Origin: Hirundichthys speculiger
Lineage: Eukaryota > Chordata > Actinopteri > Beloniformes > Exocoetidae
Assembly: GCA_018398805.1 (NCBI GenBank)
Contig: JAGFBZ010002037.1
Coordinates: 51,001 to 115,000, forward strand
DNA: 64,000 bases
Direction of reading: 5' to 3'
In this document: piece after piece, positions 21,791-35,644 of the stretch
How positions within the stretch are numbered: position 1 is the stretch's first letter
Layout of the letters: every line of letters begins with the position of its first letter
The notes under the pieces: model-generated
What the model was told of the DNA's origin: nothing
Seen by the model: only the letters and a program-made list of their open reading frames with translations
Database searches by the model: none
Translations under genes and position numbers: made by a program

Positions 21791-22979
21791 TGTAATGTGG
21801 AGATTAGTATGTAGTTAAAGTCACGTGAAAAACTCTACAACTCACTCAACTACTAATGTTGCTATGAGCTTTCTGGTCCTATGATCTGAAAATGAACGGG
21901 AAGATAAGAGTAAAATTCAGAAATGATTCATCTGAACAAAGTGGTGGAACATTTTAAATACTGTGTGAGCTCATTAAAACCCGAAAGGCTGTTTGTGTCC
22001 TGTCAGGAGTTTAACTGCACTCATAACAACTATTATACTTTTTTATGTAGCCTTTGTCATATTAATCATTAATAATGTAGCAACACAGTTTTGAATGACA
22101 GGGTCCTTGCTATCACATGGTAAAATATAACATTTGATAATGAAATCAACTTAAGGCATCCTAAATGCTGCTGTTTTATATACTACTACTTTATAAAATC
22201 TCTGGAAACAAGTTTTTATTTGCATTTACTAGAGATAATGCTGAACCTGAGAACTCCTGCACTTTTTGTTTTTGTTTCAAGTTAAAACAAAGTTAAATTA
22301 TTTCAGTTATACTGAAATTTTATTTAATTTATTGTGAAAAAATTTAGGGAGCTATTATCTAAGTTTTTATTTAATGTTACAAGAGGTGCTGCTGAGCCTG
22401 AGAACTCCCTGTATTTTTGTTGTGTTTGAACTTAAAACAAAGACAAGTCATTGTAGTTATATTTAAATTTTACTGTATTTTCTGTAATTTCAGAGAGCTA
22501 TTTATTTAACCTTTTATTCAACTTTATGAGAGATGTTTCTGAATTCAGGCACTTCTGGAGCTATTATTTTCTATTTGTGTGATTCAATGAACATGCTTTA
22601 GGCATTTCAGTGAAGTTTAGTGTTTGCATTATTCAATTTTTTTAGGCCAATTTTTACACTTTTACTGCAAATGAATATCGGCTCCAAATATCGGTTATCG
22701 GCCTCCTCTAACTACTAATAATCGGTATCGGTATCGGTCCTGAAAAACCCATATCGGTCGATCACTAATCAGGGCCACTGAACACATCTGGGCATGCGCG
22801 AGCCATAGCAACCAGGCCAAAGGGGAAAACAAACGTCACGCAGATATCGAGAATATTTGTGATAGTTTTCAATCTAAAATTGTCAATGATTAATCGATTA
22901 TTAATCATCAATTCTCCAGACGATCGAAGAATAAATCTCGACCAAATGCCCATCCCTAGTTTAAAAGTATAAAAACATT

Positions 22980-23350
22980 AAAGTTTACAGTTATAAATCA
23001 GCCACATGCCACAAGAACAGTTTTTTCCCGTCTGCTGTCAGCCTTATCAATAAGAAACCCCGACACCCCCCACTCTCCACCTCTGACTCTGACACTGCTG
23101 TCACATTGACAGAACTCAGAACACTATGGGTTACATTAACGCTCAGTCTGGACTACCTGTTCATCTGCACATTTTCATGGCACATCACTCTTGGTCGCTC
23201 ATTGCTAAAAACTGCTTGTGTATATATATTTATATCGCAATATTTTTAGTTTACATTGTTTGTATTTTTCCCTTAATTACATGCACCATCATCGCCACAA
23301 CAAATTCCTTGTATGTGTAAAATCGTACCTGGCAATAAAGTTGATTCTGA
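22980..23350 (+). mobile_element. LINE 3' end, lineage unresolved
   Basis: The plus strand contains the C-terminal trace RTVFSRLLSAL-like (cagttttttcccgtctgctgtc) and a 3' region ending ggcaataaagttgattctga, a tail I associate with non-LTR elements in fish. No intact frame. Confidence 0.5.
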
Positions 23351-23411
23351 AGTTTACAGTTATATGTGCATTAATTGTTTATATTTCATTACTTTATATA
23401 CTGTCTTGGGG

Positions 23412-23465
<54 letters not shown>

Positions 23466-23469
23466 TTAT
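23412..23469. repeat. (TA)n microsatellite, first segment
   Basis: Start of a long TA tract. Continuations at about 24805-24955, 25816-25830, 28582-28704 and 29986-30021 are interrupted by hAT insertions. Confidence 0.9.
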
Positions 23470-24804
23470 TAGGGGTGCACGATAACTATCGGGCTGATAA
23501 CTATCGGGCCGATTATGACGTCATCTTGATAGGTCCGATATCACGACGAACAGCCCCGATAACATATATATTTTTGTCAACAAGGCAGTGCCTCGCTCCC
23601 TCTGAGCCTTGAATGAGCGGCAGTGAATGTTATGTTCAAGTAACGTCGGCATAATCAGAAAAACGATTACTCAATAAGGAAAATCAAGAATATCCCCTCA
23701 TGCCAGAAACAACTCATTAACTCGGTCATAATTTTGGTAGTTTCGGACTTGAATTGATATTTGCAGTATTCTCCCACATGTTACACATAAAAAAAAGAAA
23801 AAATAAAAAAGGCTGAAATAACGACTAGCAAACGAGGAAACGTCGGAATTTACGTTACACCTTGAATGCAGCATGCATTGTGCTGATCACAACAAATATG
23901 GCGTCGCGGAACTTCGTTTAAGTTTCAGAAGAAGATAGTTTGGTGGTTATTTGTGACGAATCCTCCAAGTGAATTCTACGAGGAGGGAAGCACAAGCTTT
24001 AATACGTAAAACCCGATCGGCCACCTACAACATAACACGCTTCCATGGAACTTTGAAATCGCGCTAACGGAAGCTAATGCTAACATGCGCAAGCCAGCAG
24101 CAGCCTCTCCTCCCCTCCCTCTGCTCTCCCTCATTCCTCTCATCTAAAGCTTCCATGAGATTAAAAATAAAAACTACTGAACCTCATTTACTTTAATTAA
24201 AGGTTGTAGTGATAATATTCACGAAAGCGGCGAACACTTTTGCTGAGAGTAACCTCTCGGACAACTTCTAACATTTTTTATTTTTCACCAACATGCAACC
24301 GTTATATACAACCATTATAAGTGTTTTGGAAGAGAACGCCAACCTCCCAAGGCACACGTCATCAAAACACAACAATCCATAATAACGTGAATTATGTACA
24401 GTACTGTGGCCCCACAAGGTATTAATTAAATGGAACCACAAGCCAAAATCCTTTAAATGTTAATCTTTTTCAGTTAGTAATTCTGATGCATGTATTTCCA
24501 TCAGTTCAAGGAGCCTTTATTTTTTTTTATATCAGTCAGTAATGCACCTTATTTAAGTTGATGTGAGATATCAAATAGGTTTGTTTGATAGCTTTAAGAA
24601 AATGTTTGAGAGGCTTGCCAATAGTTTTTCATTGGAAAAAATAAATATCTGTTAATGTAAAAAGTCAAAACTATTTTTGATTTTGTTCATAGTATTGATG
24701 TAATGGTCTTAGGTATATATGTGTGTTATCGGTGTCGGCCATTAGGAGCTGAAAGTTATCGGTTATCAGTATCGATTTTAAAAAATAGTTATCGTGCATC
24801 CCTA
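23470..24804 (+). mobile_element. hAT, TAGGGGTGCACGATAA family, copy 1, in (TA)n
   Basis: Ends TAGGGGTGCACGATAACTAT and, reversed, TAGGGATGCACGATAACTAT. The left flank atatttat and the right flank atatatat suggest a TA-rich target. A decayed BED exon starts at atggcgtcg near 23898 (EEDSLVVICDESSK then a stop). Related copies lie at 40455-43847, 44314-45402 and 58605-59721. Confidence 0.85.
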
Positions 24805-24957
<153 letters not shown>

Positions 24958-25815
24958 AATGACATAGGATGACATTAATGCCACTGCCAGGGAATTAATG
25001 TCATTCTGTTTTTATAAAAATTTTTTTAAAAAAGTCAACAAACAAAATCCGACAAAATGATTGTGTCTCAGCACAATCAGAACATTAAAACAGGTAATTT
25101 CTGAGGTAACAGCAGAAACTTTTAACGGGGAGTTCAACTTGGCAATTGTTACAAATAACCTTGTTTCTGTTGAATCCTCCGTCTGGGAGAACTTTAAAAT
25201 GAAAATGTCCACGTTAAAGTTCAGTAACTTTACCAATCCGTGTATCATTCATTCTTTCCATTTTCAATTGTCAATCAAAAATTTAAAAAAAATTTTAAAA
25301 AATTACATTTTATTGCATTTTTCATTTTTAAATCTAACACAAAAAATGCATGGTTTTTTATATTTAAGTTTTAGACTTGGTTAAAAAATACAAAATTAAA
25401 AAACGGGCCACCGAACTAAATTTGTTTTATAATCAAGGACTGAACTTTCTGTTGTCATTACACATCTGTGCCACTAGATGGAGCCACATTGAAGTCACCA
25501 GCTAGAGAACAGCAGGACAGTGAACACATGGAGCAGATCTGATGTAACATGGAGGAATGAAGTGAAAGTTTTGATGCAGTCCAGAATTTTCTTTTTCAGA
25601 CAGAATTGTTATTATTGCTATTTGAGTTGCTATCCAAACTGTAAAGTTCACAGATTTTTACCGTTCTTCATATCTGTTTTAGGTGTTTTCTGCATGTTCA
25701 TCTGCCAATTGTCTTCCGCTTCCGCAGCAGCCAGTAACAGACTTTTCAAAACAAAAGCACGTGAGCAACATGCACTAACAAGTGATAAAATAAATGTCGG
25801 CAATGCCGACAATGC
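24958..25815 (-). mobile_element. TAGGGCTGGGCA-family hAT, copy 3, truncated
   Basis: Reverse-complement match to the body of the 3797 copy, from the gacattaatgccactgccag region to cgacatttattttatc near 25790. The terminal inverted repeats are missing at both sides where it meets TA repeats. A plus-strand frame (TLKQVISEVTAETFNGEF) is shared with the minus strand at 6277-6501, so that stretch is conserved in the family, but I cannot identify it as a protein. Confidence 0.8.
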
Positions 25816-25830
25816 GTTATATATATATAT

Positions 25831-28704
<2,874 letters not shown>

Positions 28705-28705
28705 T

Positions 28706-29982
28706 TAGGGCTGTCAATTTCTCAAAATAATTAATCAGATTAATCGCATGACTGTCAATAGTTAATCATGATTAATCGCAAATTAATCGCATATTTTTTT
28801 CTGTTCTAAATCTACCATATACAGATCTTTTTCAAGTTGTATTACTCTTATTAATACGAGTCCTGACTAGAACCAGGAAATATGACCATATTAGTCCAGT
28901 CCTGAGGTCTCTGGCTTCCTGTCACTCAGAGAATAGACTTTAAAACAGCTCTACTTGTGTTCAAGTCTCTTCATGGCTCCAAAGTCCATCTCTGACATGT
29001 TAGATCCATATGAACCAACCTGGACTCTGAGAACCTCAGGTAGTGGTCTCCTGCTGGTGTCCAGAGTCAGGACTAAACAAGGTGAAGCTGCATTTCAGTT
29101 TTATGCTCCTAAAATCTGGACCAGTCTTCTAGAAGATGTGAGACAGACCTGAACTCTGACAATGTTCAGATCCAGACTGAAAACAGTTCTGTTTAGATGT
29201 GAAGATGATGACTGGAAGGATTTTATCTGTACTCTTCATTTTTAATTTAATTAATTAATTTTTTTATTAATTAATTTTATTTATTATTGATTATTTTTAT
29301 GCTTGTATGGAATGATTCTAATTGCCTTCTTGTGATTTTATGCATCTGTAAAGCACTTTGAATTGCCAATTGTGTACTAATTGTGTTCTACAAATAAAGT
29401 TGCCTTGCCTAATATGAGAGTACACAAATGCTTGCCTTATGCAAACAAAAATGCATGTTTTTATTTATTGCTGCAATGCCAAATCCATTATATATTATAT
29501 ATATATACTCAATATTTTCTCTTATGTTCTTCATACAAAATATTTTCGTGGTTTGCTTCAAACGTGGGAGGGGGCTCTCTTCATCAGCGCTCTCATTAGC
29601 CGACAAGTGATATTTCAGTAGTCGGGACTCTGGTGGTAACTAAATTCACATCGACAGTAAACACAAACAACATTTATCTTGTGGAGTTAGCCATCAGGCA
29701 AGGTTTTGAAGCTGAACTTACCATTCAAAATAGTATCTTTTGTATCCACGGTTTGTTTACGTCTGTCTGTCTGCGGCATGGCCGTCGACGTCAGTGCATG
29801 GCTTCCTGTTTTGACAAACTACGGAGGACTACAACTACGGCGGGGCCCGAGGCTCATTAAACCTACTCTCCTCTCTACATCAACGGCCAGGCTAAGTCTC
29901 GCGTTAATCACGCGTTAAAATAATTAGTTGCGTTAAAATTATTTTGCGTTAATCACGCGTTAACGCGTTAACTTTGACAGCC

Positions 29983-29985
<3 letters not shown>
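28706..29985 (+). mobile_element. hAT (TAGGGCTGTCAA ends) containing an L2 tail, copy 1
   Basis: Ends TAGGGCTGTCAATTTCTC and, reversed, TAGGGCTGTCAAAGTTAAC. Subterminal TTAATCG and TTAACGCG motifs repeat. The flanks are TA-rich without an exact 8-mer match. An L2 3' end occupies about 28860-29410. The same element with the same internal LINE junction starts at 63452, so the composite has been copied as a unit. Confidence 0.88.
28860..29410 (+). mobile_element. L2-like LINE 3' end inside hAT
   Basis: Coding traces in several frames: TRTRKYDHISPVL, then FYAPKIWTSLLEDV, with the 3' end reading aataaagttgccttgcct. Both the 5' junction (after ttattaatacgag) and the following sequence are identical in kind to 63611 onward. 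The LINE arrived before the hAT copies separated. Confidence 0.8.

Positions 29986-30021
<36 letters not shown>
29986..30021. repeat. (TA)n microsatellite, fourth segment
   Basis: Last TA block of the tract that begins at 23412. Confidence 0.85.
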
Positions 30022-30025
<4 letters not shown>

Positions 30026-30129
30026 TTAAAATTGAATTCTTAAAAATTTAAAACTGAAAAACACAGAAAATGAAAAAATTTAAACGGAATTTGAGAAAAA
30101 ATAAAAAATGGATTTTATAGGGCCCTACG

Positions 30130-30634
30130 TATGGACTTTATTTGGTTTTCATAAAAAGCATGGGACAGGAGAGCGCGATATGAGGAAAGCCATATATAAG
30201 CTTTGTCGCAGTCAAATCTCCTACTGTGGTAACACCACGAACATGATGGCGCACATCCCTCACCACCACCCAGAGAAAAAAAAACGATGTGGGGAAAGCT
30301 AAACAGCGCCCATTAGCACTGGCAATGCAGCAGACATTGGATTTAACTCTCTCGGCCGTATCCAGACCCACATTCATCGCCATCTCCCTCCATGAATTAC
30401 TAGAATATGTGCTGTCTTTGTAGTGTGAAGAACCAGAATCGTACAGATGTGGGTATTTTTCCTCATTTTTTCGATGACGTGCTCTTTTCTACGCAGATGT
30501 TGAATTGACCAATCAGAGGCCTGTTGCACCTGTCGACACGCCCCCATGAGTTGATTCAATTATGTAGCTTAAAAACAAAATTGACCGTTAGTATTTATCG
30601 GTTAGAGTTACTGTTATCGCTTAAACAGTTAACC
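30130..30634. mobile_element. Truncated hAT with convergent BED and MADF pieces
   Basis: The right half (about 30330-30634) matches 16675-17010, including the cggttagag..gttatcg subterminal stretch, but the terminal TIR is lost. The left half has a BED finger remnant on the plus strand (CRSQISYCGNTTNMMAHI, HHHPE, about 30200-30290). The MADF piece is on the minus strand (30530-30330). Truncated at both ends. Confidence 0.65.
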
Positions 30635-30639
30635 AGAAC

Positions 30640-31205
30640 ACAGCCAGAACAAAGCAACACTTTATTAGTTTTGTTTAGTTTCATTAAGTCACTGGCTCTG
30701 ATGCTGCTACCTCAACAGATGACTGCAAATAGGACTGCACTCTCCACAAAAGACTCATAGAAGATATGCAACATCTTGCTGTACACACTGAAAAAACTAA
30801 GCTTCCTCAAGAAGTAAAGTCTGCTCTGTCGCTTCTTATGAGCAGCATCAGTGTTGCATCTCCAATCCAATCTGTTGCCCAGGTTAACACCAATATATTA
30901 ATACTCCTCCACCACCTCCACTTATCTTTCTAGGATGGAAATGCTGTTTAACTTAAATCCAGGCTCTCCTTAAATCCACAATCATCTTCTCTGTCTTGTT
31001 CACGTTGAAGAAGAGATGACTATTTTCACATCCTGCCTGCCACATCTGGAGATGACAGGAGTATGACTTACTGAAAGTCTGAGGTGTGTAGAGTGAAGAG
31101 GAATAGTGAGAGTACATTCCCCTGTAGTTCACCTACGCTGCTCCCAACCTGGTCAGACAAACAACGATTCAGTTTTACAAACTGTGGATTCATTGAAGCA
31201 GGCGT
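30640..31205 (-). mobile_element. LINE reverse transcriptase C-terminal remnant
   Basis: The minus strand reads YIGVNLGNRLDWRCNTDAAH then RQSRLYFLRKLSFFSVYSK and MLHIFYESFVESAVLF, with a stop where a tryptophan would follow. This is the region downstream of the RT catalytic core in fish LINEs ('YLGV.ID..LDW...A..K..QSRL.FLRRL'). 5'-truncated and broken. It is interrupted or followed by the hAT at 31292. Confidence 0.7.
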
Positions 31206-31394
31206 ATGATGGCATCTTCAACTCCAACCCCCCGAACTAACTGCAGTGGGCCCTGGAAGGTGCTCGTTTACTTCTTCAGGTGGGCCTATAGTAGGGCTGG
31301 GCGATTTTATCGATTCGGCGATATATATCGATATTTTATTTCCCAGAGAGTATCGATATTTCAGCCACAGGTATCGATATTCTAAGCTCCCTAC

Positions 31395-32508
31395 TAGGGG
31401 TGCTCCGATCGATCGGTGACCTGATCGGATCGGCCGATATGCATATGATCGGGATCGGTCAGAATTGTCATTAAAGCCGATCAAAAGAGCCGATCAAAAA
31501 CGCTCTATTCTCGTGCGCATACACTGTGTATAGACCTTTTCGGGCCAGCCCCCAGGAAGTACCCCGTCCGCCATTGCGGGGTTGTGCTACAGAGCGACAC
31601 TTTCACCCGCTCGTAGATTAGCCAGTGTTTTTCTCTTTCTACAAATAGATATTTTTATAATGTCGAGTCAGTCGAGTGGGAATACATGTTCCGTCATAAA
31701 CTGTGCCAACAATGGCGTGAAAATTCAACAATGGAAGAAGAAAGTATGTGAAATACACAAGCCTTTACTGCACGAAGACTGCCTTGTTTGCAGAACAAGA
31801 AGTTAGGAAGACGTGGGTGAAAAATATCAACAGAAAGGACTTTGTTCCAAATGAATACAGCCGGGTGGGTTTTCGTTAACATTCAATCTCATACTACTCA
31901 TAGTCTCGCTGAGAGTCCCGGACGATTCTGGCCGAAAGAACAGCAGTATGAGGCTACTGTAGCCCTCGGCACTAGCACAAGCCTATAAATCAATGAATGA
32001 ATGAATGAATGACTTAGGAGAATGAATAAATAAATTAAATATAACATTAACACATAGCCTAATTTACCGCTAGCGTTAACGTTACAGTAGCATAATCTTT
32101 ATGGCTTGTTGACATTAGTTATAGCCAGCGTTGCAGCGTTCCACAGTTTTTAGTGTTTGATTATGGGAATAGATCATGCTATTTCCATAACCAATCATTA
32201 AAAACAGCGATAAACTACCTTCATCTGTAACTGGAGGCCACTGCCTAACATCATCAATCCAAGACATGTCTGCGTTATCAGTAACAGATGCTCCACGCTG
32301 CTGTGTTTGGGTTAGTTGGTGGAGCGCCGCACACTCCAGTTATGGCGGGGCCACTAGGGGGCGCATGTCCACAATTTTCAAGTCGAAAAGGTCTAAGACA
32401 GCAAGAAACAAAGGGAAATAAATACAACCGGTGATCGGTATCGGATTGGCCGATATTGATTTCAGTGATCGGTGATCGGCCCCAAAAACCCTGATCGGAG
32501 CACCCCTA
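31395..32508 (+). mobile_element. hAT-type element carrying a THAP exon
   Basis: Ends TAGGGGTGCTCCGATCGATC and, reversed, TAGGGGTGCTCCGATCAGGG. The duplication ctccctac is exact (31387-31394, 32509-32516). GATCGGCCGATA-type motifs sit inside both ends. The single coding trace is a THAP finger exon on the plus strand. TAGGG ends plus an 8-bp TSD point to hAT, although P elements also make 8-bp TSDs. Confidence 0.9.
31660..31864 (+). pseudogene. THAP zinc finger exon
   Basis: ATG at 31660 starts MSSQSSGNTCSVINCANNGV, then WKKKVCEIHKPLLHEDC. After a small frame change, VRKTWVKNINRKDFVPNEYS precedes a splice-donor-like CCGG/gtgggt at 31864. The C-x(4-5)-C start, the central C and H, and a W-x-x-x-I-x-R block fit the THAP (C2CH) fold used for DNA binding by P-element transposase and by the hAT-derived THAP12. 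The downstream catalytic exons are missing. Confidence 0.65.
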
Positions 32509-32659
32509 CTCCCTACAAAACCCCCGTGTCTCGCACGGGTGCTCTTCCTGCAATGTGCCATTTAGTCCTCTAGCCGCTAGTGTCGCTGTAGAGCATTTCT
32601 AACAGGGTATCCAGAAGCAGCTTCTTACTCTTCCAGCTAGAGCTGAGCCAGTCAGGAGA

Positions 32660-32859
32660 ATGGCGGTGAGTATAAACGCAACGCCTGCGTGCTTAAAAGT
32701 AGATGTGTGGGAGCAGTTCGGGTTGAAAAAGAAAAAGGAAAGCGAAGATTTAGACAAAAGTATGGCGGTTTGCAAGCTGTGTCACTCAAACGTAAAGTAC
32801 TCTGGAAATACCACCAACCCACGAGGCGAGCCCACCTGAAACATAACCACCCAGACAAG
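32660..32859 (+). pseudogene. BED finger first exon of hAT
   Basis: ATG at 32660, MAVSINATPACLKVDVWEQF, then MAVCKLCHSNVKYSGNTTN. A one-base shift precedes AHLKHNHPDK, and the exon ends at GACAAG followed by an intact donor gtaatg. Same exon as 18843-19042; the shared frameshift suggests it was already present in their common source. Confidence 0.75.
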
Positions 32860-32967
32860 GTAATGCTAACTGAGAGCTAGCCAAACTTTATTTGTCAGGA
32901 TTTGAGACCGTATTCAGTGGTGGAAAACGCCGGCTTTAAGGGCTGTGTTTACTCTCGCGGCAACTAG

Positions 32968-33150
32968 CTAAACTTACTAAACGTATCTCTTGCGTTTTTC
33001 CACTTCCTCACTGTCTCGGCCGTTTCTAGACCCACATTCATCGCTATCTCCCTCCATGAATTACTAGAATATGTGCTGTCTTTGTAGTGTGGAGAACAAG
33101 AGTCGTACAGATGTGGGTACTTCCTCATTTCTTCGATGATGTGGATGTAG
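32968..33150 (-). pseudogene. MADF-like domain fragment, third copy
   Basis: Reverse complement of the 18384-18626 stretch, encoding MRKYPHLYDSCSPHYKDS-like sequence and NSWREIAMNVG on the minus strand. It faces the BED exon at 32660-32859, as in the sister copy. Confidence 0.6.
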
Positions 33151-33162
33151 AATTGACCAAAC

Positions 33163-33330
33163 TTTCATTGCTACGCTGATGATGATACGCAGCTGTACTT
33201 ATCTATGAAACTAGAGGAAACAAAACAGACTAACGTGTCTGTCAGTGACTATTTCCACATCCACCACAACTGCTGACCAGACATCGTCTACCCTTAAGAG
33301 AATAAAAACGTATGCAAGTAAAACGGAGAT
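33163..33330 (+). mobile_element. L2-like reverse transcriptase fragment (YADD region)
   Basis: The plus strand reads CYADDDTQLYLSMKLEET, containing the RT catalytic [FY]ADD box with one extra Asp codon, then loses similarity after about 40 codons. Its left edge is the truncation point of the hAT at 31292. Confidence 0.65.
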
Positions 33331-34180
33331 GCGAAATCGAGAGGTAGAGCCGTTTGTGCATGTCCACATATGACCAGGTGGACGCACATTTATGCCATTT
33401 GGACGCGCTCTTTTACGCGCCGACATGCGGGTTGCGTTTTCCGCAAACTCGGTATCTACTCGACACTATGTCAACAAGACAGATAGTGACATCAGCCGGA
33501 CCAAAGGCTCAGTGCGCATGCCCTGGTCTCAATCAACCATTCGCAATCGAGAATTCACGTCACGCCGACCACAGTCTCTGCTGGGTCCGATCATCGGATC
33601 ATCTCTCGCTTGGACGAGTCTGAGGTTCGTGGAGGGTAACCCCCTCCTTAAATCGTGGGTTTAGGAGAGTAGCAACCACATACAAGGGCACTTCCTCAAT
33701 GGTACTGAATCTTTTTTCTACAGCCTCCAGGAGCGTTGCCCTCATTGATTTTATGCCCATGTCCTCCACGGTAGCCCAAGCAAGCAGCCGTTTCACTACG
33801 GTAAAAGACGGGATTACTTCAGCTGCAGATGAAGTGGAGGAGTTTATCTGTTTACTCGGCTCCTCAAATGGTGCCAAAACAGTCACTGTTTTTTCCAGTA
33901 AAGCCCACTGGTTTGCATTAAGTGTCACATGGTTAGCTCCATATGCTGAGATTAAGAGCCTACTACAGCAGAAGTGCTCAATCATTTAAAATGTGCTGTT
34001 CCATCTTGTTGTTACGTGTTGGTGCAGATATTTGTTTGGCATTTTCAAGTCTTTTTTTTTCCTCCAAGTGTGTGGTGGCCAGGGGTGAATACTTAAAATG
34101 CCCGACAATCACTGACACTTCTCTGTGCCAGTAAGCCTTCGTGCACCATGAGCTGGAGGGTGTGGGCGGGGCATCCGAGG

Positions 34181-35644
34181 TAGAGCTGGGCGATACTGAG
34201 AATTTTGGTATCGATTCGATACCAAGTAAATACATGGCCAGTATCGTCGATACCGATACCAATAGTTTTTCATGTTAAGCTCTATCCGTCATGTAATTGC
34301 TGACCTTTTTTTTTTTTTTTTTAAAACCTATGACAGAATTTCAGCAAACTTTATATAGGACCTTTATATAGGACTTTATTGAATACAGGACGATATTTTA
34401 TTCTAGAAATTATATTCTCAAAAATGGGGGTCATTTTATAATCGAGTACTAGACTTTTCTATTGTTACACATCTACGCCACTAGATGGAGCCCACACCTC
34501 AGTAAACAGTAATAATGGAGCATTACAGTGAAGACATGGACAAATCCGATGTAAAATGGAGGGACCACGTGACTGACTTGAGCAAAGGGGTTTGAATATT
34601 TCGGAGTTCAGAATATGTTTTTTAAAGACTGAATTATTAATGTTGTTCTTGAAATTATATACAACTCGACTTCAATGGTTATGCAGTTATTTACATCATT
34701 AATACAGTTATTGAACTACATGGTTGTTGCTTATTCACTGAGTCATAGTCTCAGATTTTAAGAGAATACAGTTTATTAAATAGTACTATACCTTAATCCT
34801 AAATAACATGGAAACCTGACACGTACCTTACTTTAAGTATGATACCATACTTCCTAAAAAAGATGAAATCATTCAAAATGTTTAACAATACAGTAAAATG
34901 TTATCTCTGAGTGATTTTTTTTCTATAAAAGTTGTTCAATAAAAAGTTGTTTAATTAATAACTTTATTGCCTTCATCATATTTTTATTTCTCAAAATGAT
35001 ATGTGAAACATAGAGGTTGTCTTTTAATCAGAGTCGTCCTATATTCGGGCCAATACAGTGCACTTACTTGTGTAATTTTGTTTGCACTGTGTGCACTTTC
35101 CTGTTGCTTTAATAAATTTTCCCGTTGTGGGATACATAAAGGATTATCTTAATTTTATTTTATCTAAGATAACACCTTTCTTACAAGGTCTTAATGATAT
35201 TTTATGAGTTGGCTCCAGTAACATATGACTTAAGTAACATACTTTAAAAGTTAATCTGAATTGATGCTGAAGATGACCACATTGATCTACCTGGATCCTC
35301 TGTTGGACTGAAAAGCGTCTTTCAGTGACTTTAGTTTCAGGGTTGAAGGTCTGTCAGGATCAGGGAATGGGGGATGTCTCTCCTCTTCTCTACGTTTCTG
35401 CAGCTCTTTGTTTTCTTGCGCATGGTTTTTCATGTGCTTGCATAAATTTGTGGTGTTTCCAATGAATTTTACAGACTTTTTGCAAACTACACAACATGCT
35501 GTTGTTTCATTTTTATGATTAAAATACAGTCAAACAGTGCTCCTTTTTCTTTCTGCCATCCTGGATTCTTCTGTTCTGTTGTCCCTCTCCATGATGTGTG
35601 TGTTTCGACGAGGGGAGAGAGAGCGCTGAGTGGTTGGGTCTCTA
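34181..35644 (-). mobile_element. hAT inserted in a hAT transposase, with BED exon
   Basis: The left end is TAGAGCTGGGCGATACTGAG; the right end, reversed, begins TAGAGACCCAACC, so the inverted repeat is poor. However, the 8-bp duplication atccgagg is exact (34173-34180, 35645-35652), and removing the element rejoins the host transposase frame from ELNVASLGL to CPAHTLQL. Its own BED exon is on the minus strand at 35291-35592. Confidence 0.82.
35291..35592 (-). pseudogene. BED finger first exon of the inserted hAT
   Basis: ATG at 35592 starts MERDNRTEESRMAERKRS. After TV the expected Trp codon is TGA, then LYFNHKNETTACCVVCKKS and FIGNTTNLCKHMKNHAQEN follow in frame. The exon continues to DAFQSNRGS and ends GGATCCAG/gtagat at 35291. 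Apart from the Trp-to-stop change the exon is intact. Confidence 0.75.

Larger units (their letters stand above)
20417..22767. mobile_element. Nested hAT (TAGTGATCGACCGAT ends)
   Basis: Ends TAGTGATCGACCGATCGG and, reversed, TAGTGATCGACCGATATGGG. Flanking 8-mers atccgggc (20409-20416) and atcagggc (22768-22775) differ at one base. GGCCGATATcGG motifs cluster inside both ends. It lies wholly within the hAT at 19733-22958 and itself contains an inverted-repeat element at about 21098-21790. No transposase was recognised. Confidence 0.88.
19733..22958 (+). mobile_element. hAT (TAGGGATGGGCAT ends), hosts three nested elements
   Basis: Ends TAGGGATGGGCATAATTAATC and, reversed, TAGGGATGGGCATTTGGTC. 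The duplication gtttaaaa is exact (19725-19732, 22959-22966). Its own sequence is about 19733-20416 and 22768-22958, roughly 0.88 kb; the rest is a later hAT. A degraded BED finger exon lies on the plus strand near 19995-20165. Confidence 0.92.
31292..33162. mobile_element. BED/MADF hAT, reversed copy, truncated, hosts a THAP element
   Basis: Starts TAGGGCTGGGCGATTTTATC and follows the 18192-19288 element in reverse. It is interrupted at 31395-32508 by another element with an exact duplication, then carries a BED exon on the plus strand and a MADF piece on the minus strand. It stops at about 33162 (gaattgacc), where L2 sequence begins, so the second end is lost. Confidence 0.85.

Noticed and set aside
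23218..23472. Tyr/Ile-repeat protein frames over (TA)n, also near 24703-24972 and 28413-28637
   Set aside because: They translate the microsatellite itself.
25061..25384. Frame conserved between 25061-25384 (plus) and 6277-6501 (minus)
   Set aside because: Conserved because both are copies of one hAT family; no transposase or finger motif, so not called a gene.
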